Assembly: GCA_003991915.1 (NCBI GenBank)
Contig: RQTK01000965.1
Span: forward strand, 125,248 to 189,247
DNA from: Elysia chlorotica
Taxonomy: Eukaryota > Mollusca > Gastropoda > Plakobranchidae
Reading direction: 5' to 3'
DNA: 64,000 nucleotides
Part shown: piece by piece, positions 24,201 through 36,459 of the stretch
Layout of the letters: every line of letters begins with the position of its first letter
How positions within the stretch are numbered: position 1 is the first letter of the stretch
Made by a program: the position numbers and the translations under genes
The notes under the pieces: generated by a model
Told to the model about the DNA's origin: nothing
The model's database searches: none
Seen by the model: only the letters and a program-made list of their open reading frames with translations

Positions 24201-25218
24201 GTCAACTATTTTAAATTATTTTAGGATAAAAAAAAGACACAAAGTTGTGAAGTTGCGTGAAAATAGTGATACATATTTTAAGTCACCATCTTGAACTAAG
24301 GGACAACGGACTCAATAAAAAAAAAGTGTATTGAATTTTAACACAGAAAAATAGGCTTTAATAAGAAGAAGCCAGAGCCTGACTTACATAAAAAAGGATG
24401 GGTATGTACCACATGCTTCTATCCTGGTCGTAGTTTAAACATTCAATGAACTGACCAAGGTCGATCAGAGCACATAGCTTGTCAACGGAAGCAAGAACTT
24501 AGTAAGGGCTTGCCTGGACTTCTATTTATGCGAGATGATCTCAGAACTCAGAAAGCTTTGACAGCTCTACATCACCCACCCATCTCTTTAGAGAAGCTCC
24601 ACAACTCGAATAAACCTCCTTTCACACAGATAAACTTTTTTCTTTTTGTATAAAATTTGGTTTAATTAGTCATTTATCCTGAAGTTCGAGTTGTTGGCTG
24701 CTTTATCAATATTGTGTATTTGTAAAAAGTAATGAGATGAATAGTGTGAGAGTGCAAGGAACAGGCTGAACACAGATAGATGGATTTAAGAGTAGAGGAT
24801 ATGATTAACAAATAGAAGCATATGTCATGAATTTTTACTCTTTTTTGATCTCTCTCCAGTATCATTTTATTTTCTTGCATGAGAAAATCCAATGTGCAGA
24901 TATCTTTTTTCTTTAAAAAAGTTGTAACCTCCTCCCTCTCCCTCCCACCCAAAAGACAAAAAGGCTGAGATTTACTTGAGAAAAGACAAATTTAAACAAA
25001 TAAAAGATAAAGAAATGCCATTCCGAAATTTCTCATTCTTGTGGGAACTTTTGCCAATGGGAATAGTTTACAGAGAGTATATTGCTTCAATTATTTACAT
25101 ATAAAGGTTTTGAAAATTAATAACCAACAGACATACCTTTTTGCAGGACTATATAGCATCATCAATCACCATATGAACTAGAAACCTACAAAGTCTGTGT
25201 GGCATTCGCTATTCAATT
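21240..25218. other. AT-rich region downstream of LPGAT1; no gene seen
   Basis: Low-complexity A/T runs and short open frames only. The part nearest 25219 is presumably the LPGAT1 3' UTR on the minus strand. No clear poly(A) site could be assigned. Confidence 0.4.
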
Positions 25219-28200
25219 TCAGAAGATTAAATGAACTAGTGACATAACCAAAGAAAACACAGGTGAATAGATAAAGACATAATGAAGATAGAAAGACCCG
25301 ATGCAAAATGCATGTACAAGGATGTTTAGAAGCACATCAAAGTGAAGATGATGCGGCACCATAGGGCGGAGCAGTCTTTGTTCTGACAAGACCTCATCTG
25401 AAAATTTACCATTCTTATAAAAGCTTTCCAGGGCTTTGTCTTTCTCCACATAACGCTGGTACAGCCAATCTGTTAGAGCAGGCAGCTCTCTGGGAATATC
25501 CTTAACTCGATAGGCCCTGAAAAAATAAAATAGATGAGCTACGAAATGCTGTACAGGTGTGAATCTTAACATAAGAAATACAAGTTGACATTAGATTTTT
25601 GTAAAAAAAAACATATGCTAAAACCATGCCATGATAAAAAAAAAACTTGAATGTTTCACTAAAAAGACATCATTTCTAATATGATAACTTTGGCAATTCT
25701 TGGCACAAATTAAATTAAGTCCAGTGCAAAAAATTATCTCTAGAAAATGAAAAATAAATATATTATTCAGCAAACAAATAATCACACAGTAAGAAAATTT
25801 TAAGACAATAATAATAAAATGAATCATCATTATCATCATACTACTACTACTAACAATAATAAAATCATAATACAACAAACCTCACCTTGATCATAGAAAT
25901 CAAAAATAATCTCTGAACACATAAGAAGAACATCTATATGATAATTTGCATTTTGATGGAAGAGTTCACAAGGTTAACTCACTTGTAATGAAAGGTGATT
26001 AGATCTCTGGGGCAGTAGCCAATACACATGCCCAGCATATCAAGAGGTTTTGCATCTTTGTAAACAAGTGTAGCATCTATCAACCACTTGAGAGGTCTCT
26101 GAGGATCTGAAAAAATTCAAAGTCTGCTTAGGGTAAAAGTGTAAGTATGAAAGTACTGGTATGCATTTCTTGAAATAAATTCCACACTGCCAGAACTGGC
26201 TTCAGAGACGAAAAAGGTACTGTAAAAGAAGTCCCATGATGCCTGTATGCCGGTATTTTAACCTCTTCAGCTCTGCACTGCCATAAATTTAGTAAGAATC
26301 TATTTCATGCCATTTAAATTTTAATATTATTATAATATAAACACTATTTTGGTCAATATTTCACTTCATATCTCTCACTATTTTTTAATATTAGAAAGTG
26401 GGAATTTTGAGGCAAAGAAATATACAATTTAAAACGACTCTCAAAATTCCTCAAAACCTGACACTGGTATTTCACACACCTGATTCCAACTGCGTGTGTT
26501 GGCCATTGCTTCCCTCATAGTCCTCGCCATCAGGGACAGGTTCACTTGCTGGTGTGAAAGGCTCTCCCACCGTAGAGAGAACAGCCTCCACAGCACCCAG
26601 TCTTGGAAGAGTCACATGCTGCAAGATGGGATGGTTATTCTTTTCCGCAAATCTGAAGATAAAGAAAAAACAATTTTGAAATAAAAAAAAATCATTTTCA
26701 ACAATTTGATAAAGTTGATATTTAGTATAATATACCTATATTCAAAACAAATTGCTTTAAACCATGTGCAGCACTCATAATAGTCTTTGATCTTTAGACT
26801 CCATTTTATCTCACTATGAACAGAGCAAAACAACAAAACCATACCTTACAGCCAAAAGAGTTTCAAAAAGAATAATTTATCAGAGATCATAGTTGGTGAA
26901 CATGCACGCTCTAGACTAAGATGCAGTACAAAAAAGGATTACTAAACCAAGATATTCTATTGAGAGAAAGCTTATGCACTAACACGATCGTTTTCAAAAC
27001 CACTGGGTCCTAAAATATATAAGTAAAAAAAAAACCTGAAAACACCATGGCTGACAATGCAGCCAGCCACCAGAGTGTACATTTCACAGCTAAATAATTA
27101 TATACAATCACAAACCTTAAAGATAAATGGTGGCAGTATACAGTAGGCCAGTTGGATTAGAGTGATTTTGCTTTTTGTCAAGCAATGGTGCACAACTCTA
27201 CATACCATTACTAATTTAGATATTTAATGTTTAATCGTGATCCTACACTATATTGACAGAAATGTTCTATTGAAAATATTGTGGGATATAATATAAAAGA
27301 GGTGTTTATAGGGTATACATAAAATAAAACTCTAAAATTTTCAAAAAATTAGATGCCGTATCCATCAGTATCATATAATTAGATCTTTATAATTTCAAGA
27401 GTAAACATGGAGTGAATAAATCATTCAGAAAACTACAATAGCTGCCAACTTTTGAGAAAGCAAATACATATTTTTAGCGCGATTAGTCACTGGAAAACTA
27501 GTAGATGGTCAAGCTTAACTATGGGCTAGTGTTATTATTATAAATGCGCTTCTTTTTTTTGGGTTGATTTTCATTTCAAAGTGTTAGAAGGACCACATCA
27601 GCAACATCCAGGCTTTGTGTGAACTAAATTATATAACTTCAAGACGTTTGGCTAAAGAGCCTCTCACATTTTACATTGATATGAGGGAAATGTAAGCTTT
27701 CTCGCATGCTGAAAGCAATTGAAACTAACACCATAGTCATTGACTGAACCAACCAGTAGACAAAATCCGACAAATTAATTTGTCCAGTCGTGGGTTTCAA
27801 ACTAGGTACCTAATGAGAACCAGACGTTCTGCCACTTGAGCCAGCTCGCCTCTCTAGGTCTACAATTTATCTCCCGATTTATATCACAGAATTAGACCTA
27901 AATCAATACCATCCGATGTCAACTAGATTTAGAATCTAAAGCCACAGTCTAGATCTAGATTCAACTCATGAGATGCAGGTCCAATTGTCCTAAAAATCCG
28001 GTTCCACTTCGGTACGACAGAAATGTTTGGAGGTACGTATCAACCTTCAATTGGCAGATTGGGTGTCCCTGATAGATAGTGAATGTACTAAAATGATCGA
28101 AAATACTGATGACTCTATCTCTATATATAGTAATATTCATTATTAAAAAAAAGTTTTTAATATATACATTCTGGGGCTTTCTTAACAGCCAATTGTGATT

Positions 28201-31200
28201 AAAAAGTATGACAGACGGAGTTGAGTTGAGTTGGTTTTAACGTCCAACAGCAGCACTATATAGGCTATATTGTGGACGGATATTTTGGTCAATATTTCAC
28301 TTCACTACCTCTCACTATTAATTTTTTAATATAAGAAATTGGGAATTTCGAGGCAAAGAAATCTACAAAATAAAAACGAATTTTAAATTCTGTCACCTGA
28401 CACTGGTATTTCACACACCTGATTCCAACTGTGTGTGTTGGCCATTGCTTCCCTCATAGTCCTCGCCATCAGGGACAGTTTCACTTGCTGGTGTGAACGG
28501 CTCTCCCACTGTAGAGAGGACAGCCTCCACAGCACCCAGTCTTGGAAGAGTCACATGCTGCAAGATGGGATGGTTATTCTTTTCCGCAAATCTGAAGATA
28601 AAGAAAAAATATTTAGTATAATTTACCTATATTAAAAACGAATTTCTTTAAACCATGTGCAGCACCCATAATAGTCTTTGATCTTTACACTCAATTTCAT
28701 GAATCATCTCACGTCTAGGCAAAATAACAAAACCGTACCCTACAGCTGCATTGAAACACAGCCAAAAAAGTTTAAAAAAGAAACATAACATTAGAGATCA
28801 TAGTTGACGAATGCGCATGCTTTAGAAGAGGCGTAGTTCAAAAAAAGATTGCTAAACCGAGAAATTCTATTGAGAGAGAGCTTATGCACTAACAGCATTT
28901 TTTTCAAAACCACTTAGGTCCTAAAACATATGAGTAAAAAAACCTGAAAACACCATGACTGACAATTTAGCCAGTCACCAGAGGGTACATTTCACAGCTA
29001 AATATATACAATCACAATCCTTAAAGATAAATGGTGGCAGTTTACAATCTATAGGCCGGATGGATTAGAGTGACTTTTGCTTTTTGTCAAGCAATGGTGC
29101 ACAACTCTGCATGCCATTAATAATTTAGATATTTAATGTTTAATCTTGATCTACACTATATTGACAAAAAGTTCTATTGAAAATATTGTGGGATATAATA
29201 TAAAAGAGGTGTTTATTGGCTACAAATGAAATAAACAATTTTAAATTTTCCAAAAATTATCTGCAGTATCCATTTATCATAAAATTAGCTTTTTATAACT
29301 TTAAGAGTAAACATTGAGTGAATAAATCCTTTGGAAAACTACCATAGCTGCCAACTTTTGAGAAAGCAAATTCAGATTTTTAGCGCGATTAGTCACTGGA
29401 AACGGAGCTGATGGTCAAGCTTAACTATGCCTTAAAAAACAACACCATGGACTAGTGTTATTTGATAAGTGCGTTTCTTCCTTTGTGTGGTTGATTTTCA
29501 TCTCAAAGTGTTAGAAGCTTTGTTGTTGTTGGGTTGGTTTAACGTCCAACAGTAACACTATATAGGCTATATTGTGGACGGACCCCAAGACGGACGTCTG
29601 ACAATTTTATGTGCTGTCACACACGAGACAGGGCGGGGATACCATGACTCCTGTCTCAGCCGGTCACATTATACTGACACCGACCCAACCAGTAGGGAAC
29701 GCAACAGCCAGGATTCGAACTCGAGACCTTTTGCGTCGGAAGCCGATGTTCTACCCCTGGACCACCGCGCCTCCGCGTGTTAGTAGCACCACGTCAGCAA
29801 CATCCATGCTTTGTGTGAACTAAATTTATTATAATTCCAAGACAGTTGGCTAAAGAGCCTCTCACATTTTGCATTGATATAAGAGAAATTTAAGCTTTCT
29901 AGATATGCCGAAAGCAATTGGAACTAACACCATAGTCATTGATTGAACGAACCAGTAGACAAATAAATTTGCCCAGTTGTTGGTTTCAAAGTGGGCACTG
30001 AAATAGCGGATCTAAACTAGATCTATGTTTACGAATCCTGATGACAATGTATAATCCTCGATAAGCTAGGACAAAGACAGAGCCTCGAGAGCAACAGATT
30101 ACTGTTCGGGGTGAATGCATGCTGAGCGCGAAAATGGTTTTAAGTCTTAAACAGTCTAACTGATCATTAAAAAACTGGATTCTTGGAAACAAACTTTCTG
30201 CCTAGCACTAGTAAACAAAGCTAGATGATTCCCGGAAGCATATTTGCCGCTATATTATTACACCATTTACCATATTTTTACCGAAAAGAGCGGCAAGTGA
30301 TATATCATTCCAAAAGTTGATTAGAGGCTCTGCCGACCTCAGTACCACAAAGGACAGAAGGTACTTATGACACTTTAAAAACGTGAACGTGCCCAGTAAG
30401 AGACTGTGCTCACCGTGTGTTATTACCGAAAATGACAGCAAGCAATGAGTGATCCATGAGACACTCAATTTTTAACTGGATACCATCAAATACATATTTT
30501 TCAACCTTGTACAGACGGAGTTGAGTTGGTTTTAACGTCCAACAGCAGCACTATATAGGCTATATTGTGGACGGGCCCCAAGCGGACGTCTGACAATTTT
30601 ATGTGCTGCCACACACGAGACAGGGCAGGGATACCATGACTCCTGTCTCAGCTGGTCACATTATACTGACACCGACCCAATCAGTAGGGAATGCAACCGC
30701 CAGGATTCGGACTCGGGACCTTTTGCGTCGGAAGCCGATGTTCTACCCCTGGACCATCGCGCCCCCTACCTTGTACGGACATACGTAACAAATATGTATT
30801 CTACGTACTGGTTGGCAGCAATGAACTACCACTGGAGGGATTCTAACTCCAACTGCAATAGGATGAAAACAATTTTGGACTCACTTCTGGCTAGCCTCAC
30901 GTCTTTTGCGTAGAAATCCACCCTCTGGAAAAATGACAACCCACTTGCGGCCATGCTCCAAGTAGGATGACTTCATTTCTTTCTTTAATCTTTCCATTTC
31001 GCTGATTCTTATGTCTTTACCCTGGTTAAAAAAAAGTAAAATAAAAACATTGAATGTATCGACTAAAATTTTAGTACAAAGCCAAATCAACCGCTAATCC
31101 TTTAAAATCAGTGTACAACCAAACAATTCTCCCTATGATTCTTTGTTATCTCTGCCTTTTAATTGACAAACTCACAAAGTATGGGGAAAAAAGATACATT

Positions 31201-32686
31201 TTCATACAATAACTTGCCCTTAGCCATAAAAAAGAAGTATGAACCTACTATTTCAATACATAAATACTTTGATTATTTGATTCTGGACCACTTCTATGAA
31301 CCACATGGCAGTTGTCTGTTAGTATCTAACCGATACAGTTGTCACTTAAATTGCTAAAAAAAATTTGCTTTTTAATTGATATTTTATAACACTAAAACTA
31401 ACAGTTAACTTACATTGTGGATGAAAAAATCCTGGCGGATCAAAGAGACGATCCCAAAATTGGTGTACTTGAAAATATACCACATGATCCACATGGTGTT
31501 TCCAATGGCTGAACAGCCTTTGGTGTAGTTGGCCAGCATCACTAACGGAGTATCCGCTGTTGACTGATGGTTACACAGCATCAAAGTCTCACTGTTTTTG
31601 AGAAGACTGATGTCATCTCCACACTCCATCACTTTAAAAAAAAAAGATGTAAAAGGAGAGTCATTACAGTAATCATAAAGCTTTTACAATAGAAACTTAC
31701 TAACCACTTAGCCTTTAAATGCAATTAAAAAAAAAAACTCTGATCCTTTATACACAAATGGAAAGAAAATTCATGTTAATAATTATATAATTGATCTTAC
31801 ATGTCAGCACATTAAGCATAGTTTAAAATTTCAGATTGAGAGTTAAATTTAACCACATGATTGCTTATGCTTCATGGATAATTTAAAGACCATTTATGAA
31901 ATTGTACATGTCTCTGTTTCTGTTTTATTCTAAGGCAATAAAATCTTGTATTGCTGAAAGTGGCAACATTTCTCTTCCAAGTTGTGAAGCATATCTAGAT
32001 GCATTACTTTTCAGCTTTGGACTAAAAGAAACATTTAAAATGTCTTCATTGTCTCATTGTTTGCAACTCTCTACCTCTTTCTAGAAGATCAATCTCTAGT
32101 GAGTCCCTTTTTAGAAAACATTTAAAACATTCATTAAAAAAATATCTGCCAAATTAGAATCTGCTACCCAACCACAATGATCTGATCACATTTTTTTGGG
32201 GGTAATGTTGGTATTTATTCCGATTATCAACCGTCGATTGTATTGTGTATAATTTATGTTTAAGATGTAAGTTTTTTACATGCTTTTATCTTCAATAAGG
32301 TAAAGCGCTTTGATATTTCGGTGGAAAGCGCTATATAAGTGAAATTATTATTATTATTAATATCCATGCTCGGTAAGCATTTGAAATAGTTTCACTTATT
32401 TAAATCTGTATCCATAAGCTTGCAAAATGAATCAGTGTAAAATTTATGGTTTACCTTTTTGAATAATTTTCAACCTACCTGGGTACCCTTGTAGCCAAGT
32501 AACAATCATGCCCTGAATAACGCTGAACATGAAGCTTTCAATCTTCCAATGTATTTTGGGAGCTAAGATTCTCAAAGGTGCAAACAATGCCATCCAAGTT
32601 ACATAGCATGATAGAGCATACACATTGCTCAGAAAGAAAAGGAGGAATCGAAGTGTGTAGCGGACATAGTCTGTCGCCCCTGCCAT
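25219..32686 (-). CDS. LPGAT1: Lysophosphatidylglycerol acyltransferase 1 (AGPAT/LPLAT family)
   Basis: A membrane O-acyltransferase of the PlsC/LPLAT family, which acylates lysophospholipids, usually in the ER. Six minus-strand coding exons join in frame: 32686-32479, 31631-31414, 31021-30885, 26652-26480, 26106-25983 and 25516-25219. They give 385 aa (human LPGAT1 is 370). ATG 32686 begins MAGATDYVRYTLRFLLFFLS, a hydrophobic N-terminus. Catalytic motif I is NHQSTAD (residues 90-96), followed by YIFKYTNFGIVSLI, nearly as in human LPGAT1. Motif III is FPEGGFLRKRRE from residue 173. Further support comes from VTLPRLGAVEAVLSTVG, KPLDMLGMCIGYCP, LTDWLYQRYVEKDKAL and a C-terminal hydrophobic segment. 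An acceptor-like site near 32708 suggests an upstream 5' UTR exon. A second intact copy of coding exon 4 lies at 28419-28591. Confidence 0.9.
26347..27806. repeat. Intragenic tandem duplication in LPGAT1, copy 1
   Basis: This ~1.46 kb block contains LPGAT1 coding exon 4 (26652-26480) and flanking intron. It aligns with 28280-29996. Intron portions differ by many substitutions and small indels, while the exon differs by only five bases. The block lacks the SINE present in copy 2. Confidence 0.85.
28218..28279 (-). repeat. SINE family A fragment at the duplication boundary
   Basis: Only the 3' end is present (gttttaacgtccaacagcag through tatattgtggacgg). It abuts exactly the left boundary of the second LPGAT1 duplication block. 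Confidence 0.8.
28419..28591 (-). CDS. LPGAT1: Duplicate LPGAT1 coding exon 4 (candidate mutually exclusive exon)
   Basis: The 173-nt exon copy keeps its acceptor (atcttcag before ATTTGCGG), its gtgtgt donor and an open frame without indels. It encodes FAEKNNHPILQHVTLPRLGA and the rest of the 57 residues as in copy 1. Against 26480-26652 there are five differences: four are synonymous third-position changes and one changes Pro226 to Thr (SEPVP to SETVP). The flanking intron has diverged far more, which suggests selection on both copies. Because 173 is not a multiple of three, a transcript including both copies would be out of frame. Mutually exclusive splicing or one silent copy are the likely alternatives. 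Confidence 0.7.
29521..29776 (-). repeat. Full-length tRNA-derived SINE (family A) with target-site duplication
   Basis: Contains the whole element: 3' end gggttggtttaacgtccaac, the central body, B-box complement ggattcgaactcg, and the tRNA-like head complement (gaagccgatgttctacccct, then ggaccaccgcgcc). Flanks gtgttagaag and gtgttagtag form an imperfect target-site duplication. The paralogous block at ~27585 has the uninterrupted site. Confidence 0.9.
30513..30769 (-). repeat. Full-length tRNA-derived SINE (family A)
   Basis: Very similar to 29521-29776, including the head (gaagccgatgttctacccct, then ggaccatcgcgcccc) and B-box complement (ggattcggactcg). It sits in the LPGAT1 intron upstream (transcript-wise) of the duplicated exon. 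Confidence 0.9.
31880..32361 (+). mobile_element. L2-like LINE, 3' end fragment
   Basis: The 3' tail is diagnostic in style: ggtaaagcgctttgatattt and ggaaagcgctatataagtg followed by (ATT)n, as in L2-clade LINE tails. Just upstream a plus-strand frame reads VCNSLPLSRRSISSESLF then RKHLKHSLKKYLPN, matching the typical end of L2 ORF2. It is 5' truncated and inserted antisense in an LPGAT1 intron. Confidence 0.75.
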
Positions 32687-33013
32687 ATTGATTGAAAGAC
32701 TCCTCACTGTTATTGAAAAAGCTGGAAAGAAAAACCCAGACAAATTAAAAATTATTATTTTTTCATGTAAAGTTTTAAAAAAATCAATTTAATTTAGAAA
32801 AAAAGTAAAAAAAATAGAAAATCATCAATTTTAAAAATTGAGTTCTAATAGTGTTTACTGATGTTAATGACAAAGAGCCAAATTATGCAATTGGCATCAA
32901 TTGGTATTGTTGGTTATAATATTAATGTTATATCTTACAAGAATTAGAATTTAAACTTAGTAAAAGTCGCAGGTAGTTTTCTGGGGAGCGGTGAATGTAG
33001 TTGAAAGTCTCAC

Positions 33014-33065
33014 AAAGCGAAGTCTGACACCACCAATCTAAAGCGAAGTCTGACACCACCAATCT
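33014..33065. repeat. 26-bp tandem duplication
   Basis: Two exact adjacent copies of a 26-base unit beginning aaagcgaagtctgacaccac. Confidence 0.9.
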
Positions 33066-33074
33066 AGTCATTAC

Positions 33075-34420
33075 CAAAGGGGGAAAACATCCAAATAAAC
33101 AAGATAAGCAAAACATTCTTCAACTTAATATTTGTGGCTTAAAGAACAAGAAAATAGAACTAGCTAAAGTCATGACATCAAACAATATTCATATTGCCGT
33201 TTTACAAGAAAGTCTACACAAAACCACAAATGTACACCTCACAGGATATAACCAATCTATTTTGCACAAGACACAAGAATTAAGAAAGAAATGCCATCTT
33301 CCTGAAACAAGAGCCCTAACAGAAAGAGTGATGAAAATACTGCCTCACATACATCTTTGCCCAGAAATAAAAGCTTAATACAGATAGATGAAAATGTTAC
33401 CAAGCAAACAGATTTATATGAACTAAAAAGAACAGCTGAGAGAACTATTGACAGCTACCCTCAAGATTGGATCCACATTTATACAGATGGTTCTGCCTTC
33501 AAAGCGACTGTAAATGCTGGATACGGTGTATTGATGTGTTTCCCAGATGGAAGTTCCAAAGAACTTTATAAATTCTGCCTGCGGCGAAACATGCTCTAAT
33601 TATGAGGCAGAACTTAAAGGCATACAAGCAGCCCTACTTACTTTAAATGAAACTTTTCAAAGAAATCCATCCCTGGCAACACATACAGTACTTTTCACAG
33701 ACTCAAAATCGGCCCTAGAATCCCTGGAAGCTATACAATATTAATACTCTTCAGAAACACTTGACATACTTCTAGAAATTAAGAGCATTCTCAATAAATA
33801 TCCCATCGCGCTTGTTTGTCAGTGGATCCCAAGCCATATCAATCTACCAGGAAACGAAAAGGCTGATAGACTTGCGAAAAAAGGGGCTATGCAAGAACAA
33901 CCTCTAGTATAAAAAAAACAACTAAAAAACTTAACCACAACAGCTAGTAAAAACAACTTACCAAACAGCTAAAAGAATTATCCGTCAAAATTTTAAAGAA
34001 GAATGAATGAACCAGTGGGCAAGGGTGACAACCGGGAGAATTGTGTACAAGCACCAAAATACAGTTAAACCTCATGATCCTATATACCTTCTTCAGAGGA
34101 AAGACAAATGTGTCATTTTTTGACTCAGAACGCAACACATCCCCCTCAACCTTCACCTGAACAGATTCAACGCAGAACACACACCACTTTGTCCTTTGTG
34201 TGATGACAGTTTGGAGACCGTGGAACACACACTGTTCCAATGCCCCAGTCTTAGCCAACAAAGACAACATTTCCTCCCTATGAGACCCGACCTCCAAACA
34301 GCTTTATATTCCACCTCAACGCAGCTACAGAGAACTGCTGCCTTTTTCTTCATGGCCCTAGGCAAAAGAGCGCAAGCTCAGAGACCACTGGACTAATAAC
34401 AACAACAACAACAATAACCA
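33075..34420 (+). mobile_element. Internally deleted non-LTR retrotransposon (endonuclease start joined to RNase H tail)
   Basis: The 5' part encodes the start of an apurinic-type endonuclease: NILQLNICGLKNKKIELAK, then NNIHIAVLQESLHK and HLTGYNQSIL. It runs directly into the region upstream of RNase H, so the catalytic part of the endonuclease and the whole reverse transcriptase are missing. RNase H follows with its acidic residues in place: WIHIYTDGSAF, SNYEAELKGIQAALL, LFTDSKSALESLE and GNEKADRLAKKGA. A C-terminal tail follows (SLETVEHTLFQCPSL, QRTAAFFFMALGKRAQAQ). Several stops and frame changes, for example near 33597 and 33742, show it is dead. It ends in a (CAA)n tail at 34396-34416. 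Its tail matches the fragment at 20860-21219. Confidence 0.8.
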
Positions 34421-35382
34421 AAGTACTCTATATCAAACATAAGCCAATGCTTATTGCTGCCCAAGACATGCCAGTGCCTTTAAAATTTGAGGTTAGGAGA
34501 AGATTGCTACTGAAAGAAAACCGCAGGGGACTATACATTAAATAAAAATAAGATCATTAACTGTCCAGATTTTTAACACCTTCATTGTTCAGGTATGTTC
34601 TCGTGTGCAATCTGAATCCTATTAATTTGAAATTTAGCTCCACTCCCAAACAATTTGAATTATGAGGTTTCGACTGATCTAATTCAGGTCCTCTCTGCCT
34701 AAATACACAGTTTCTATGTCCACATGGGAGAATGATACAAAGTGTGATTTACTATGGAATCAGATCTGTTAAGGGTGTAATGTGCACCATGCACCAGATA
34801 TAAACATATACGCCTTAAATATCTTTACTTCTCAAATAATAAAATCTGTGAATCAAACGAAGGGAAAAAGGGGATTGGGGCAGAGAGAGATAGAGAGATA
34901 GCGAGAGAAAGTGGAGAGCTATACTCATAACATGTAATGTCATACTGTTTGCCCAATGTACTGTTTAACCTGAACAAATTTCCCTTGAGGATCAGTAAAA
35001 TCTTAACATTAACAACAACAGCAAAACAGGTTCTCAGGCAGATCAGGATCTAATGCTAAGAGAAAAAATTAGCCTGCAAGAAAAATTGCAATCTTTGGTT
35101 TACACATTTTTAAGTCCCCAAGATTTTCTGATTATCTTTTCTCTTTGACCTACAGCTTGTCAGTTCTGAGCATTTAAAAATGACACTTACATCAGTAGAC
35201 TTTATGCAACCATTGGCAAAGAAAACTAAACTAATTATTGTTTAGTCAATCCTAAAGTAAGTCCCATGAGGCAAAGGAACTCCACACCTGGATAATGTTG
35301 AAAACTTGACTGGCATTTTATACTGACACTGACAGAGAACCAATCAGTAGGATATTTATACCAGAGTGGGGATTGAAGTTGT
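34421..35382. other. Spacer without recognised genes
   Basis: No long open frame or recognised domain. Contains a short GA-rich stretch at 34880-34920. Confidence 0.4.
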
Positions 35383-35560
35383 AGTAGTTGATTAACGTCC
35401 AACATCAGCACTATATAGGCAACTATGTGGATGGGCTCCAAGACTGACAACTGACAATTTTATGGCTTCCACACACGAGACAGGGCAGGGATACTGTGAA
35501 TCTTGTCTTAGCCGATTACATTAGTCCATTAGACTGAGTGGGGATTGAACCCAAAACCTT
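35383..35560 (-). repeat. tRNA-derived SINE (family A), degraded
   Basis: Minus-strand copy with gattaacgtccaacatcagc, actatataggcaactatgtg and acacgagacagggcagggat. It is more diverged than the copies at 29.5 and 30.5 kb. Confidence 0.7.
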
Positions 35561-36459
35561 CGGACCAGAGACAGCCTACTTTACCCTTGAATCTCTGAAC
35601 CCCTGAGAATGTGAGAGAAAGAGCGAGATAAAGAGAGAGAGGAACCGAGAGAGGGTGAGAGCTTGGACCTACCGCCTTTAAAATTTAGTGCAAACTAAAA
35701 CAAATGCCAAGATAAAAGTCGCCTATCTATCTATAGATGCTCCACAGGGAATTAAGAAGCTTAAACTCAAACTAATTATCAGGTTTGACATTTATAATTG
35801 ATTTCAGAGGGTCAGAGAGAACAATGGATGGATTGCAATTGTTAGACTCAGAGCAAACTCCTCAGTGGATGGACCCTGGAATGCTTTCCCATTCAGTTAG
35901 GGTAACTACACGTCACATGTATGTTGCTTGCAGTTGCAGTATTTGGCCCTTTGATGGGATGAGAAGGAATAAAGGCTACTGATTAAAACAATTTTACGTT
36001 ACCGTACACATTTGTGAAGTGTTACATACTGTGCTCTAACTTAGATCTATCTCATGGGGTTGACCATAGACTCTAGGACGTCAGCAAAAGAAAAACAGAC
36101 ATGACCTGAAAAAGATGTAGCCTATCATTCAAGAAATCTAGAATTATAACTTATAGATCTAGATTTCCATCTGTTTCTTAACTTTATGATCAATATCTGC
36201 TATCTAAATCTACATCGAGTGATCTCAAAATAGCTTTCACAGCTTGATTCCAATGAATCACAATCATAGACTATGTTTTCGAGTTGAAGGTTAAATTATT
36301 CCAGATGCAATTTTTAATGGCTCAGATTCCCCACAGTTCGAAAGTAAAATTGTCTCAACATTTAGAAGAGCGCATGATAAGCGGCGATTGTGGATCAAAC
36401 ACGTTTACCTAGATCTAGATCTAGATAGGGTTCTATGCAACTAGACTAGATTATGTGTA

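Larger units (their letters stand above)
28280..29996. repeat. Intragenic tandem duplication in LPGAT1, copy 2
   Basis: Partner of 26347-27806, lengthened by a full SINE at 29521-29776. It carries the second exon copy and lies in the intron between coding exons 3 and 4. Confidence 0.85.

Noticed and set aside
26496..28635. Two similar plus-strand frames (MLAIASLIVLAIRD...)
   Set aside because: They are antisense to the duplicated LPGAT1 exon; the minus strand gives the conserved acyltransferase sequence with splice sites.
29574..30788. Open frames sharing LSHTRQGGDTMTPVSAGH-type peptides, also at 14755, 15216, 18291, 30603 and 61683
   Set aside because: The shared peptides are translations of SINE family A copies in various frames, not a protein family.
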